A stretch of DNA of 64,000 nt from Amorphochlora amoebiformis (GCA_054601695.1 BAAHQB010000168.1:357775-421774), one strand, 5' to 3'. Counted from the first letter of the stretch, positions 23,706 to 40,190 are shown. The notes: generated from the letters alone by a model not told the origin. Numbers and translations are program-made.

Positions 23706-23754
23706 AGAGAAAGAGAGAGAGAAAGAGAAAGAGAAAGAGAAAGAAAAGAGAGAA

Positions 23755-23817
<63 letters not shown>

Positions 23818-23837
23818 AAGAGAGAGAGCGAAAGAGA

Positions 23838-23871
<34 letters not shown>

Positions 23872-23877
23872 AAGATT

Positions 23878-23916
<39 letters not shown>

Positions 23917-23917
23917 G

Positions 23918-23979
<62 letters not shown>

Positions 23980-24098
23980 AAGAGAGAGAGAGATAAATGA
24001 GAGAGAGAGAGAGAGATAGAGAGAGAGATAGATAGAGAGAGATAGAGATAGAGAGAGAGTGAGAGAGAGTGAGGAGGGAGAGAGAGGGAGGGAAAAAG

Positions 24099-24100
<2 letters not shown>
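23610..24100. repeat. (GA)n polypurine tract
   Basis: About 490 bp of GAGAGA with GAAAGA variants. The long R/E-rich frame is a repeat translation. It could form triplex DNA. Confidence 0.95.
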
Positions 24101-24138
<38 letters not shown>

Positions 24139-24355
24139 TATTCGAATATATATATAGATACACGATATTATATATATATATATATAATATATATATATAT
24201 ATTATAGAGAATTGATAGACTGAGAGAGAGAGAGAGAGAGCGATTAAAGAGAGATTGTGGATATATATGTATATATATATATATATACATATATATTCAA
24301 ATATATGTAGATAGATAGATAGATACATATATTATATATATATACATATATATAA

Positions 24356-24392
<37 letters not shown>

Positions 24393-24446
24393 GGTGGGAG
24401 AGGGAGAAAAAGAGAGAAGGGAGGTAAAACAAAGGAAGATATCCAT

Positions 24447-24506
<60 letters not shown>

Positions 24507-24536
24507 CGTAAGAAGGTAAAGTCTGGTTCGATTGTA

Positions 24537-24634
24537 GGGGGTATCGGAACGGGTCTTGTAGCTACGGTATGTATACACATATGTTATATATACACACATA
24601 TACATATATATGCATACACATATATACATATATG

Positions 24635-24665
<31 letters not shown>

Positions 24666-25134
24666 ATATACACATGTGTGCACATATGTGCATTAATTAT
24701 GTATAATGTATATACATATATACACATATGTGTATATATACACACGCATATATCTACATACAAATACATGCATATATACACATATGTGTGTATATACACA
24801 CACATATGTGTGTGTATATATGAGTATATACAATATATACACATATACATTATGTATATGCATGCATGTGTGTATATATATATATGTATGTATTTATATA
24901 TGTATGTATACACATATAGGGTATGTATTGTGTTTAAATATATAATGTGTAAATATAGGTATCTGAATCGGTCTTGTACCTCGGGATATATGCATATAAT
25001 ACATATATATATATATGTGTACATATATGTATATATATAGGATCATATATTCATATATATATGTGTGTGTATGTGTACATGTATACATATGTGAATGCAT
25101 GTATATACATACACACACATACATACATATATAC

Positions 25135-25166
<32 letters not shown>

Positions 25167-25697
25167 ATTATATGCATATATCCCGAGGTACAAGACCGAT
25201 TCAGATACCTATATTTACACATTATATATTTAAACACAATACATACCCTATATGTGTTCTTTTTATATATATACACACATGCATGCATATACATAATGTA
25301 TATGTGTATATATTGTATATATATACACACACATATAAATTGTGTATATGCATGTATGGGAACGGGTCTTGTAGCTACGGTATGTATACACATATATTAT
25401 ATATACACACATATACATATATATATGCATACACATATATATATATATATATATGTGTGTGTATATATATATATATGTGTGTATATACACATGTGTGCAC
25501 ATATGTGCATTAATTATGTATAATGTATATACATATATACACATATGTGTATATATACACACGCATATATCTACATACAAATACATGCATATATACACAT
25601 ATGTGTGTATATACACACACATATGTGTGTGTATATATGGGTATGTATATATGGGTATATACAATATATACACATATACATTATGTATATGCATGCA

Positions 25698-25736
<39 letters not shown>

Positions 25737-26040
25737 TTACATATGTATGTATACACATATAGGGTATGTATTGTGTTTAAATATATAATGTGTAAATATA
25801 GGTATCTGAATCGGTCTTGTACCTCGGGATATATGCATATAATACATATAACATATACATATGTGTGTATATGTGCGCATGTGTGTGTGTGTGCATACAT
25901 GTGTGTATGTGTGTGTATGTATGTACATGCATGCATATGTGTATACACATATACACATACACACACATATAAATATGAATATTTGATCCTATATTCATAT
26001 ACATATGTGTATATACACATACATATATATATATGTGTGT

Positions 26041-26083
<43 letters not shown>

Positions 26084-26113
26084 GATATCGGAAGCGGTCT
26101 TGTTGCTACGGTA
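24537..26113. repeat. Complex direct and inverted duplication with a repeated exon-like core
   Basis: A block at about 24540-25005 recurs in direct orientation at about 25355-25850. Part of it (about 24830-24990) also recurs inverted at 25165-25330. The core GAACGGGTCTTGTAGCTACG, before GTATGT, reads GIGTGLVAT and occurs at 24547, 25364 and, diverged, at 26090. A related form (GAATCGGTCTTGTACCTC) occurs at 24966 and 25808, and inverted at 25182. Confidence 0.8.
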
Positions 26114-26131
26114 TATGATATGCGTGTGTGT

Positions 26132-26201
<70 letters not shown>

Positions 26202-26485
26202 ATGCGTGTGTGTGTGTGTATATATTATATTTACACGCACATATATAATATATATATATATATATATATTTATATTGCATTCTATACAATACATATTGGT
26301 ATATATTTTTATGCATATAGCATATGTATATATATATATATGTATAAATACATACATAAATATATTAAATATATACACACACACACATACATATGTATAT
26401 ATACATATATACATATATATATACACATATACATATATATACACACATATACATATATATACACATATAACATATACACACAAAT

Positions 26486-26539
26486 ATGTGGTTTCGTACA
26501 AAGCTTGCGGGTCGACAAAAGAGGCCAGCAGCTTGACGG
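26486..26539 (+). CDS. Coding-like island before a TTAGGG array
   Basis: Reads [19 protein letters not shown] and ends at a GTATGG donor that opens directly into TTAGGG repeats. Its 5' border is unclear because CA/TA repeats precede it. The protein is unknown. Confidence 0.3.
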
Positions 26540-27860
26540 GTATGGTTAGGGTTAGGGTTACGGTTACGGTTACGGTTACGGTTACGGTTACGATTACCGT
26601 TACCGTTACGTTACCGTTACTGTTAACGTTACCGTTACCGTTACGTTACCGTTACTGTTACCGTTACCGTTACCGTTACCGTTACGGTTGAGTTAGAGTT
26701 GTTAGAGGGTTAGAGGCTAGCTATATGGTTTCGGTTTGGGTTAGGAGTAGGTTAGGGTTAGAGGTAGGATTCGGATTAGAGTTAGGGTTAGGGTTAGCCC
26801 TAGGGTTGAGGTTAGGGTTAGGGTTAGCGTTAGGGGTAGGGTTAGGATGAAGTAGGGTTCGTGTTAGGATTAAGGTCAGGGTTAGGGTTAGGGTTAGGGT
26901 TAGGGTTAGGGTTAGGGTTAGGGTTGGGGGTATGGTTAGGGTTAGAGTCAGTCTTAGACTTAGTCTTAGGGTTGTAGAATCCTTCTGGTTACAAGTAAAC
27001 TTCAAATTAAGGTCGGGTAGGGTTAGGGTTTCGGTTAGGGTTAGGGTTAGGGTTAGGTTTAGGGTTAGGGTTAGGGTTAGGGTTAGCGTTAGGGTTAGCG
27101 TTAGGATTAAGGTTAGAGTTAGGTCAGGGTTAGGGTTAGGGTTAGGGTTAAAGTTGGGGGTGTGGTTAGGGTTAGAGTCAGTCTGAGACTTAGGCTTAGG
27201 GCCGTAGAATCCTTATGTTACGAGTAAACTTCGAATAGAGATCGGGTAGGTTGTTTACTCGTAACATAAGGATTCTACAACCCACCCTAACCCTAACCCT
27301 AACCCTAACCCTAACCCTAACCCTAACCACACCCTTATCCTTACCCTAACAACCCTAACCCTAACCCTAACGACCTAACCCTAATCGGCACTCAACACTC
27401 CCAACAACACTATCTGCTGTTATCCCTAACAGCACTATAGCCCTCTACTCTGTGGAGGAGTCAATGGTCCTCGGGCTAAGACATGCTGAAAAATCTGATC
27501 CTAACTCTCTTCTTCCTAACTCTCTTTTTAAGTTTCATACCTAAATCCTACCTTTGATTCTAACCCTAACCCTAACCCTAACCCTAACCCTAACCATAAT
27601 CCTAACCCTAGCCCTAACCCTAACCGTAATCCTAACCCTAACTCTAACCCTAACTAAACCCTAACCCTAAACCTAACCCTAACCCTACCCGACCTCTATT
27701 TGAAAGGGTTAGGTTAGGGTTACGGTTAGGGCTAGGGTTAGGGTTAGGATTAGGGTTAGGGTTGGCTAGGGTTAGGGTTAGAATTAGGGTTAGGGGTAGG
27801 GTTAGCGGGGTTAGGGGTAGGAGTGTAGGATTCGGTTGGGTTAGGGCTAGGAGATGGATG
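26540..27860. repeat. TTAGGG/CCCTAA array with variants and inverted unique inserts
   Basis: It starts as (GTTACG)n, then (GTTACC)n near 26555-26690, then TTAGGG, then CCCTAA from about 27280 and TTAGGG again from about 27705. A unique insert beginning GTAGAATCCTT occurs at 26976 and 27203, and inverted at 27242-27280. A 45-bp element at 27458-27503 is shared with other arrays. Confidence 0.9.
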
Positions 27861-27879
27861 TGAATGTGCATGAGTATAG

Positions 27880-27895
27880 TGTATATTTGCATATG

Positions 27896-27940
<45 letters not shown>

Positions 27941-27998
27941 GTGTGTGTGTGTGTGTGTGTGTGTTCGTGTGTGTGTATACACATGCTATATAGGTATA

Positions 27999-28060
<62 letters not shown>

Positions 28061-28080
28061 CTACACATGCTATATACGTA

Positions 28081-28112
<32 letters not shown>

Positions 28113-28279
28113 TATATAATATATAATATATATATATATGTATACCGTATGATTGTACATATTTACACAAATGTGTATTTTTATATTTGTATACAAATAC
28201 ACATACATATGCATTTGCTAAATTTAATACACATATATAATATATATATAAACATATATATATATATATATATACTCAG
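27880..28279. repeat. TA and TG microsatellites
   Basis: (TA)n with two (TG)n runs near 27940-27965 and 28038-28060. A unique patch at 28145-28230 shows no coding signal. Confidence 0.8.
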
Positions 28280-28353
28280 GGCTACCACGCTTCAAAAACG
28301 CGATGTACATCCAGTACATTACACGGCATGACTCGCGATCAGGATCCAGATGA
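28280..28353 (+). CDS. Probable last exon of an unknown gene
   Basis: After TATACTCAG the frame reads [20 protein letters not shown] then GSR and stop. Another frame from the same acceptor ends at [10 protein letters not shown]. The first is favoured by its composition. The gene's earlier exons are not identified. The adjacent 28354-28830 has no gene I can support. Confidence 0.3.
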
Positions 28354-28957
28354 CTCGACTTGATTTAATCCACGTAGAGGCCGAGTTTTCGATTGCAAGG
28401 GCCAAATTGGGCCGTCGTCGACGCGCTCAAATAAATCACACTCGGAAAAACAAAATAATGTTCGCGCACAAAACTAGAAAAAAAAAAAAAAATTACGGGA
28501 GATTATATATGATATTTCGAGATAATAATTATAACGTAAGCCTTATAAGTTATAACTAGCGTCTTTGTGTGAATACTACTCAATTAAATAATTAATGTTC
28601 AACATGTAAACATCCAGTATCTAACAGAATTACTAATTTACTAACCGTGCATCGCATGGTACGTGGTATACTGTCACCTAGCGAACCTTTACCATGATGT
28701 ATTCAATGTGGTTATATGGTAGTCACGAATGATTGGATCATATATAGGCTCATAGCCACTAGTAAATTTATATAAAAATATCTCTATTTAATAAATTGGT
28801 ACAATGGTATCTAGCTGATGTAATTTTTTAATGTATATATTTATTATATATATATATATATATATATATGTGTATACACATATATATATATATTATACAT
28901 ATCATACACACACACATACACACGGTGTATAACTACTATCTAGAGTATATATACTTG

Positions 28958-29003
<46 letters not shown>

Positions 29004-29084
29004 CATACATATATACTAGATGTAATGTATTTACTATCATATATGCACACACTAATAAATATAAAAACTAGTACCAGTAGAACT

Positions 29085-29156
<72 letters not shown>

Positions 29157-29175
29157 TATAGAAATCTGTATACAC

Positions 29176-29249
<74 letters not shown>

Positions 29250-29302
29250 TACAATATATACACATATACACATACATATAACAGACACGATGCATACACA
29301 TC

Positions 29303-29341
<39 letters not shown>

Positions 29342-29348
29342 GTATATG

Positions 29349-29394
<46 letters not shown>

Positions 29395-29663
29395 TATAAT
29401 TATATATATATATATATACAAATATTATATACGTGTCATATCCCACATGACAAAAAATGATTAAATCCAGGAGATGTAAGACCAGTTAGCTTAACCATGC
29501 CAATAACACAATAACAGACTGATATTAGAAGCTATCATCAATTCTCTAAGATGACATCGATACACACATATGCGGCAAGGCCCGGTGGTTCTTCTCAGAC
29601 TACAGATCTAGCGAGATTCCAAACCCATACCACCATCAACCCAACCATACAACCGTGTACAAC
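28354..29663. other. Intergenic, AT-rich with microsatellites
   Basis: 28354-28830 is unique AT-rich DNA with an A-run near 28480. 28840-29430 is (TA)n with CA/TG patches. 29440-29663 is unique and probably includes the RPS16 3' UTR. No gene was seen. Confidence 0.5.
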
Positions 29664-30445
29664 TTAACGGTAGGACTTCTGGAAGCGAGCACGGGCGGAG
29701 CGACCACCAAATTTCTTCGGCTCGCATCTACGCGGGTCAGCGACGAGGAGGGAGCGGTCGTAGGACATCAGGATATCCTTAATCTCTTTCTTCGTGGCCT
29801 CATCAACGTCTGAGAAAAGGGTTTAAGTATTGGTTTTAATGCGGGGTGAAGGGGGAGATAAGAAGAAGAGCGCTCAGTGCAAATATCTTGTCCCCAATCC
29901 CTTATGAAAAGGGGGAGTTTCGGTTCTCAAACTTTACCATCAGCGCAGCCCGAAACTAACCCAATCACCCAGGTTTGTGTTTGGTCTCCTCTAGCCCTAG
30001 AGATATGTATGTGTACTTACATTTCTGATTGAAGGCAACAATAGACTTGGAGAGAGCCTGGCGGATAGCTGGAAGGTACAAGGGAATATGTGTGAGATAC
30101 CACTCGAAACTACCAATATTTAACTATTTCCGATTACCGTAGATTTGAGCAGTGTGACCACCCCCACGCACACGGATGCGGATATCGACACCGGAGAAAC
30201 GAGGGTATCCAAGGAGGTAGATAGGCTCAAGAACTTTGTCACGAAGCCCCTCGGGCTGCACATGCTCTATAGGTTGGCCATTGACCTTGATTAGACCCTT
30301 TCCACGCTTGCAGTACGCAACGGCGACCGAAGTTTTCTGGCCATACATATACTTTCAATAAATGAACAGTCGATTTTTCAGCTTTATCGTTCACCTTGCG
30401 TCCGAAGACTTGCACTCCGTCGACCTTCCTCTTGGTTTCGGCCAT
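29664..30445 (-). CDS. RPS16: 40S ribosomal protein uS9 (RPS16), four exons
   Basis: Component of the small cytosolic ribosomal subunit, near the mRNA and tRNA path in the head. Exons: 30445-30395, 30336-30138, 30068-30021 and 29809-29664. All borders are GT/AG and phases agree, giving 147 residues (human RPS16 has 146). Landmarks are [39 protein letters not shown] [34 protein letters not shown] and [20 protein letters not shown]. It ends with the invariant [17 protein letters not shown] tail. Introns are 58, 69 and 211 bp and, unlike most in this window, contain no (TA)n expansion. It is divergent from the NDUFB3-like gene with 139 bp between the two starts. Confidence 0.98.
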
Positions 30446-30584
30446 GGCTTTCTGCGGACACGCTAAATTTTTAAACGGAAGTCGGAGAATTCGCAAAATA
30501 AAACTTCGGCTGAAAATAATATATTTTTAAAAGGTCGGCAACTGTGGGGGCAAGCTTCACATACGCATCACCAACAAGACCGCC
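30446..30584. promoter_or_regulatory. Bidirectional promoter region, RPS16 and NDUFB3-like
   Basis: Only 139 bp lie between the two start codons, so both promoters and both 5' UTRs must fit here. AT-rich patches such as AATATATTTTTAAAAGG near 30519 are present, but no motif can be assigned with confidence. Confidence 0.55.
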
Positions 30585-30785
30585 ATGCCTTTCGGAAACG
30601 ACAAGTGGAGAAACCATGAAATGTATAGATACAGCACTAAGTCGGCTTGGCCTGGCTTTCGCATAGGTGTGGGGCTCTTCTTTGTGGCCTGGGGCGTGGA
30701 AACGGCCTACAACTTCATCAACAAGAAGCCTGGGGACCATGGACACGGCAGTGACCACGGTCACGGCCACGATTCACACCACTGA
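30585..30785 (+). CDS. NDUFB3: Complex I subunit NDUFB3-like (B12)
   Basis: Accessory single-span subunit of mitochondrial NADH:ubiquinone oxidoreductase, membrane arm. The 66-residue protein starts MPFGNDKWRNHEMYRY, matching the family pattern 'DPWxRxEAWRY'. A membrane segment follows (FRIGVGLFFVAWGVETAY), then a His/Gly-rich tail (HGHGSDHGHGHDSHH), also seen in this family. It is short compared with human NDUFB3 (98 residues) but close to other small protist and fungal versions. The start has a good context (ACCGCCATG) and no intron is needed. It is divergent from RPS16. No presequence is seen, which is normal for this subunit. Confidence 0.75.
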   Translation: MPFGNDKWRNHEMYRYSTKSAWPGFRIGVGLFFVAWGVETAYNFINKKPGDHGHGSDHGHGHDSHH

Positions 30786-31640
30786 GCATCGCCATTCCTA
30801 TGGAGTTATCGACTCGTATAGTACGACGAGGCAGAAGAGGTTCAAATCTCACTAAAAGCGCTCAATACCGGAGTCGAGCGTGATTCGAACTTAGTTTTTA
30901 GAGTCTTGTAGCCCGCATAGGATGATTTGCATCATAAACGGACAGAAGTGCTGATTATATTGGATCAACATCATCACTGACAAAAAAGAATCAAATCTGA
31001 AATCCAATTGTGCCTGACATTCATAACATATACACGCGTATGTACGAAGTTTCTCTACGAGCATGTTTAAACGATTAGTACAATTGATGTATACGTACAT
31101 GTGGTTAATTAACGCGTACGTCTAAATATCAGTATCACGAGAATTACAACAGCGGAACCGAATTCTTCAATATCACTAGCTACGTATATATATACTAAAT
31201 TTAAACAAGTGCGCGTACATGTAGAACCCGTCGGCCTCTGAATAAAGCCTAACCGTCATCGATGTCCTGTTAGGGTGCTCAGGCAGCGACGCAGAGTGAT
31301 ATCATATGGTAATAACTGCTAGAACTGTGACGACGTAATTATGAGTACTCTAGACACATATGTAATACTGTATAAGTTTATTTATTGAGCAAATCTTATA
31401 GCCGGGAATTCATAGTAATCTAGATCTAGAGATGAATCAACAGCATCTAATATATATATGTCGAAATTTAGACTCTTGGTACACAAGTAACACAACGTAT
31501 TGTAATGATTCAAGTAATTTCGACATTATTAAGTGTAGTATGTAGAGTATGACTATGATACCATCCTCAGACTCTATGATAGAGCAAGTTCCATGATCCG
31601 AGCTCGAGCGTTTGTGCATATTAGAAACATATGTATATTT
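30786..31640. other. Intergenic, no gene seen
   Basis: Unique AT-rich DNA downstream of the NDUFB3-like gene. Open frames are short and lack splice-bounded coding character. Confidence 0.5.
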
Positions 31641-32640
<1,000 letters not shown>

Positions 32641-33306
32641 GTTAGGTACGTTGTTCATACATGTATTTGTGTAAAAAACAAGTCTACATGACACATATCA
32701 ATATTCATTTATACAACATTATACTCACACACACACACTAATACACATGTATTTACATCCGCAAATAAAAAACTTCCAAATTCAAAACGTACAAACACGT
32801 ATAAATTCATACGGTAATCTTACCTACCTACGCCTCCACGACAACCAACAAGCTCGCAACAGCATGGGTCTTACGCACTCAACCCCATCGCCTTTCGTGT
32901 ACCTCCATCTGCCAATCACCTCGGGCAAATAACTGCCTGTCGACGTATCCGACCCTGCTTCTCTACGTATCCGTTCGCCCAGGCTTCATGTGTGTGCTGC
33001 CCTGGGCAAGGCGTCGCGCCGTCGCCCTTGGAAATATCCATGTGTCACGTCGCCGCTCAGCCGTCGCTGAGAGTGGATATTTTTGAAAATATCGTTTCGT
33101 TTTTAGATTAAGCGTTCAATAAAGGTTTAATTATAGGTCTTATTAATAATGGAAATAAACATTAGAACTAAAAGAGTGAAACGTCCTCGAGTGTTAATAA
33201 TCTGAAATGAAGCATGGGTAAAATCGCCTAAATAAAAATCTCCAGTCAGTCCTTTTCTTGAGATACGTGTCACGGGCCACGGTGGTCGCGACGCCTCCGA
33301 TACACG
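32641..33306. other. Intergenic, probable 5' flank of the FLZ-like gene
   Basis: Unique sequence of mixed composition. A perfect six-base stem with a four-base loop (CTCAGCCGTCGCTGAG) lies near 33056-33071. No supported gene. Confidence 0.4.
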
Positions 33307-33827
33307 ATGCACAAAAAGGTGGACAGGTGTAGTCTTCGGCGCACTGAGTCGAGGCTAAAACTCATGAGCTTGACATCTGAGACACCACGATCCATTCGGG
33401 ACTTCAAAAATATGCCACGAAACAAGCTTTCGAGCTCGCTGGGGGTCGAGCCTTTGTGTCGCAATTGTCCGATGTGCCACAAGACCCTTGCGGGTAGTCT
33501 TTACATGTTTAAAGGTACGTAACTTATGCCTACCAATGCATTTTATGAAGAACTGATGGAGATGGAATTTTGTTTACAGATAACGCCTATTGCTCTGCCG
33601 GGTGCCGGATGGCCGCCTTTCGATATACAGAGGATGACAAGAAGGGGGGGTATTCCAAAACCCCTAGACTTGTCGATAGCAAGTTGGATCCCCAACGAAC
33701 CCCACCTCGACGCAAGCGCGGCATCCACTTCCTTCACCTACACGACCCTCTTGCTACCGGAAGGGTAAAAGTTCGCCGCATTGGTCTGATAGGAGTCGCC
33801 AAGGAACTCCATGAGACCTGGCACTAG
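33307..33827 (+). CDS. FLZ-like (FCS-type) zinc-finger protein, two exons
   Basis: Exons 33307-33514 and 33580-33827, with GTACGT donor and TTTACAG acceptor, give 151 residues. The centre reads PLCRNCPMCHKTL..LYMFKDNAYCSAGCRMAAF. This is a C-x2-C-x16-C-x3-C arrangement like the plant FLZ domain (C-x2-C, a short stretch ending 'MY+GD.AFCS', then C-x3-C-R). FLZ proteins are adaptors that bind SnRK1 kinase in plants. The intron splits the domain between the two Cys pairs. The tail is basic (TPPRRKRG). The domain match is by motif only, the rest is unlike anything I know, and another treble-clef family is possible. Confidence 0.5.
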
Positions 33828-35090
33828 GATGGCCTAGCCTCCGTTGTTGACCTATCGTATGGTTGGGACTTCCTGAGACGGATCCTCAACAGCTCCTGCG
33901 AATTTAACACGCCGATGTCCCCGCTTCTTAACTGAAAAATTAGTCACATCACTCACACCCATCAGCTCGTCATCATCTTCCGGTCATCCCCCTCCCAGTC
34001 CCCTCTCGTTTAAAACAGACACGCAAATGGACTAGCCTCATGCGTATTATCTCGTCTGAATTCTTTTATCCTGAATCGAACGTTGGTCATCGGTTCAGTG
34101 CCCGGGTAGGCATCTATGGTTGTCGTAGCTGGTAGAAATACGCTACTCTCTCCACTGTGTATACGTGGTTAGTTTGCAGATTAAGACGTCAACAAACCGG
34201 CCGCTCACGTTTTCATCTCAACTTAACCTCATTATAATTAAATATTGTCGGTTAATTATATAAATTTCACGGATCTTTCATGAGCTCAAAGTCTAGAAAG
34301 TTCATACATGTACCACTAGTACCAGCTAGACCAGCAAGCATTGAACGGATCCAACTATCAACAGATCCGACGTTCGCGTAAAAGTATTATATATCTAGTA
34401 TACATATATATGATATATGGATCGATATCTTTTGTCAGCTTCTACTAGCTAGACAAGTTCTATAGCTTCTTTTCAATACACAACTGATGACTGTCTTAGT
34501 TTTACTGAATCAGAATCAATTACTGATTGCAGTGACATCAAATGACTAGAAATGACTGACTAGTCCTCAGACTTGTCAGAGCTCGCATTCAATGACTTGC
34601 AAATAACTCTGGCAATTTCAATTTACTCTCTAGACTCTTAAGTGATAAATCCGCGGCCGGCAGTGGAGCCGTCTAATCAATTTTTCTTCCCCCTCGATCT
34701 TGACTCTTCACCTCTCCTCTGACTCCCACCGACCCCTGCGCGTTCCTCTCCTCGCCTACTCGGCCCCTCACCCGAGACCTGTCGTGGGTTAGCGTTCGGG
34801 CTGTTGGGGTTTGTGTGTAGGATAGGACTAAGGCTTATTTTTCGAGTTTGGGATCTGGTGGAAGTTAAGGTTGGGGTCAGAGCGGAATAGCTAGGGTTTC
34901 GGGTGCTTGAGGCAGTGGGTTAGGTTAGGGTTCGCATAGGGGTAGGAATACCTCCATCTGGGTGAGTTTGCTGTGTTGTGAGGGTTTGTTGATACTGGTG
35001 TGGAAGGGTTGGGTCTGTGGCGAGGGACGTATATCTGGATAGCCGGTTACATTGTACATGTAATAACTATAATTCATTTTACTTGTGTAT
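33828..35090. other. Intergenic, no gene seen
   Basis: Unique AT-rich DNA, GC-richer near 34670-34800. Degenerate TTAGGG-like words begin near 34860. A minus-strand frame at 34930-35090 has no family resemblance. Confidence 0.45.
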
Positions 35091-35750
<660 letters not shown>

Positions 35751-35826
35751 CATTAGTAGGCTTTGATGATAATTTGAGAGTGATAGCCCGCGACATTCGC
35801 CTCGCATCATTAGAGAGACCCGTACC

Positions 35827-36150
35827 TGGGTTAGGGTTAGGGTTAGGGTTAGGGTTAGGGTTAGGGTTAGGGTTACGGTTAGGGTTAGGGTTAGGGTTAT
35901 AGCTAGGGTTAGGGTTAGGATTAGGGTTAGGGTTAGGGTTACGATTACGGTTAGGGTTAGGATCAGATTATTCAGCATGTCTTAGTCCTAGCACCATTGA
36001 GGGTTAGGGTTATAGCTAGGGTTAGGGTTTTGATTAGGATTAGGTTAGGATGTGTTTAGGGTTAGGGTTAGGGTCAGATTATTTAGCATGTCTTAGTCCG
36101 AGGACCATTAGGGTGAAGGTTTATGTTTGAGTTAGGTTAGGGGGGAAATG
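35827..36150. repeat. Interstitial TTAGGG array
   Basis: TTAGGG hexamers with variants, containing two inverted copies (35960-36000 and 36071-36110) of the 45-bp element also seen at 18088 and 27458. Confidence 0.9.
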
Positions 36151-36169
36151 CTGGTTAAGGGTAGATATA

Positions 36170-36715
<546 letters not shown>

Positions 36716-36716
36716 T

Positions 36717-38405
<1,689 letters not shown>

Positions 38406-38432
38406 CTTATATATAATATATTTTTATATATA

Positions 38433-38472
<40 letters not shown>

Positions 38473-38498
38473 TATTTATATAATATACATATGTATAC

Positions 38499-38549
<51 letters not shown>

Positions 38550-38563
38550 ATACATACATAAAT

Positions 38564-38601
<38 letters not shown>

Positions 38602-38709
38602 AAATATACAAACATGTAGTATATATACACGCAATATATATACATATATATATATATGTATATATAATATATAATTCTATATATATATATATATGTATAT
38701 ATAAAATAA

Positions 38710-38746
<37 letters not shown>

Positions 38747-38782
38747 CAATTTATCTATATATATATATATATATAAATTATA

Positions 38783-38852
38783 TTAGCCCTGACATTAGAG
38801 TTATTATTTCAGTTACGGCACGTGTCACCAAACCTAGATCTATCTACTATAT

Positions 38853-38892
<40 letters not shown>

Positions 38893-38965
38893 TTATATTA
38901 GCCCTGACATTAGAGTTATTATTTCAGTTACGACACGTGTCACCAACCTCGATCTATCGTCATCT
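38783..38965. repeat. Tandem duplicate of a 70-bp unique segment
   Basis: A segment beginning GCCCTGACATTAGAGTTATT occurs near 38786 and again near 38900, separated by (TA)n. The second reads RSRLVTRVVTEIITLMSGLI on the minus strand. The first has an extra base that breaks that frame. A plus-strand acceptor (TTATTTCAG) is also present in both. Confidence 0.8.
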
Positions 38966-38968
38966 ATA

Positions 38969-40120
38969 TCACGATTACCCTAACCCTAACTCTAACCCTA
39001 ATCCAAACCCTAACCCTGATCCTCACCCTAACCCTAACCCTAACCCTGATCCTCACCCTAACCCTAACCCTAATCCTAACCCTAACCCTGATCCTCACCC
39101 TAACCCTAACCCTAACCCTGATCCTAACCCTAACCCTAACCCTAATCCTAACCCTAACCCTGATCCTCACCCTAACCCTAACCCTAACCCTGATCCTAAC
39201 CCTAACCCTGATCCTCACCCTAACCCTAACCCTAACCCTGATCCTAACCCTAACCCTAACCCTAATCCTAACCCTAACCCTGATCCTCACCCTAACCCTA
39301 ACCCTAACCCTGATCCTAACCCTAACCCTAACCCTAACCCTAACCCTAACCCTAACCCTAACCCTAACCCTAACCCTAACCCTAACCCTGATCCTCACCC
39401 TAACCCTAACCCTAACCCTGATCCTAACCCTAACCCTAACCCTAATCCTAACCCTAACCCTAACCCTGATCCTAACCCTAACCCTAACCCTGATCCTAAC
39501 CCTAACCCTAACCCTAATCCTAACCCTAACCCTGATCCTCACCCTAACCCTAACCCTAACCCTGATCCTAACCCTAACCCTAACCCTAACCCTAATCCTA
39601 ACCCTAACCCTGATCCTCACCCTAACCCTAACCCTAACCCTGATCCTAACCCTAATCCTAACCCTAACCCTGATCCTCACCCTAACCCTAACCCTGACCC
39701 TGATCCTAACCCTAACCCTAACCCTAACCCTAATCCTAACCCTGATCCTCACCCTAACCCTAACCCTAACCCTGATCCTAACCCTAACCCAGCCCTAACC
39801 TAACCTGACCCTAGCCCGGTTAGGTTACGCTAGATATATCTAAATATATCCAGTATATAGTCTCTATCTCATCATTTCATCAACACTAATCCTAACCCTA
39901 ACCCTAACCCTAACCCTAACCCTAACCTTAACCCTTAGCCTAACCCTAACCCTAATAGGCTAGGGTTGGTGTAGGATAAGGATAACTTTGGATAGTTACG
40001 ATTAGGGCTAGGGTTAGGTTAGGTTAGGGTTAGGGTTAGGGTTAGAGTTAGGATAAGGGTTAGGGTTAGGGTTATTAGGGTTTCAGTTAGGGTTAGGGTT
40101 AGGGTTAGGGTTAGGGTTAA
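38969..40120. repeat. CCCTAA array with ordered CCCTGATCCT variants, then TTAGGG
   Basis: To 39800 the CCCTAA hexamer is mixed with CCTGAT, CCTCAC and CCTAAT hexamers in a recurring order, giving a long PNPNPDPHP frame on one strand and RVRVRI on the other. From about 39970 the orientation flips to TTAGGG. The long frames have no start context or non-repeat part and are not called genes. Confidence 0.9.
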
Positions 40121-40137
40121 GAGAAACCTGGTGAGAG

Positions 40138-40187
40138 ATCCAAAATACGCTCTTAAGGGTTTTAAAGTATCCCATTCGTTTCCCTAC

Positions 40188-40190
<3 letters not shown>
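40138..40190 (-). CDS. Coding-like island of unknown gene
   Basis: Minus strand reads [19 protein letters not shown] before a GTTTCT donor, and the donor opens straight into CCCTAA repeats. A degraded copy of its beginning occurs upstream at 40236-40275. The 5' border is unclear. A second minus-strand island at 40575-40632 reads [17 protein letters not shown] before GTTTAT. Confidence 0.3.

Noticed and set aside
38937-39803. 288-codon PNPNPDPHP frame and the RVRVRI frame opposite
   Set aside because: Entirely CCCTAA-type hexamers; both strands open because the repeat length is a multiple of three.
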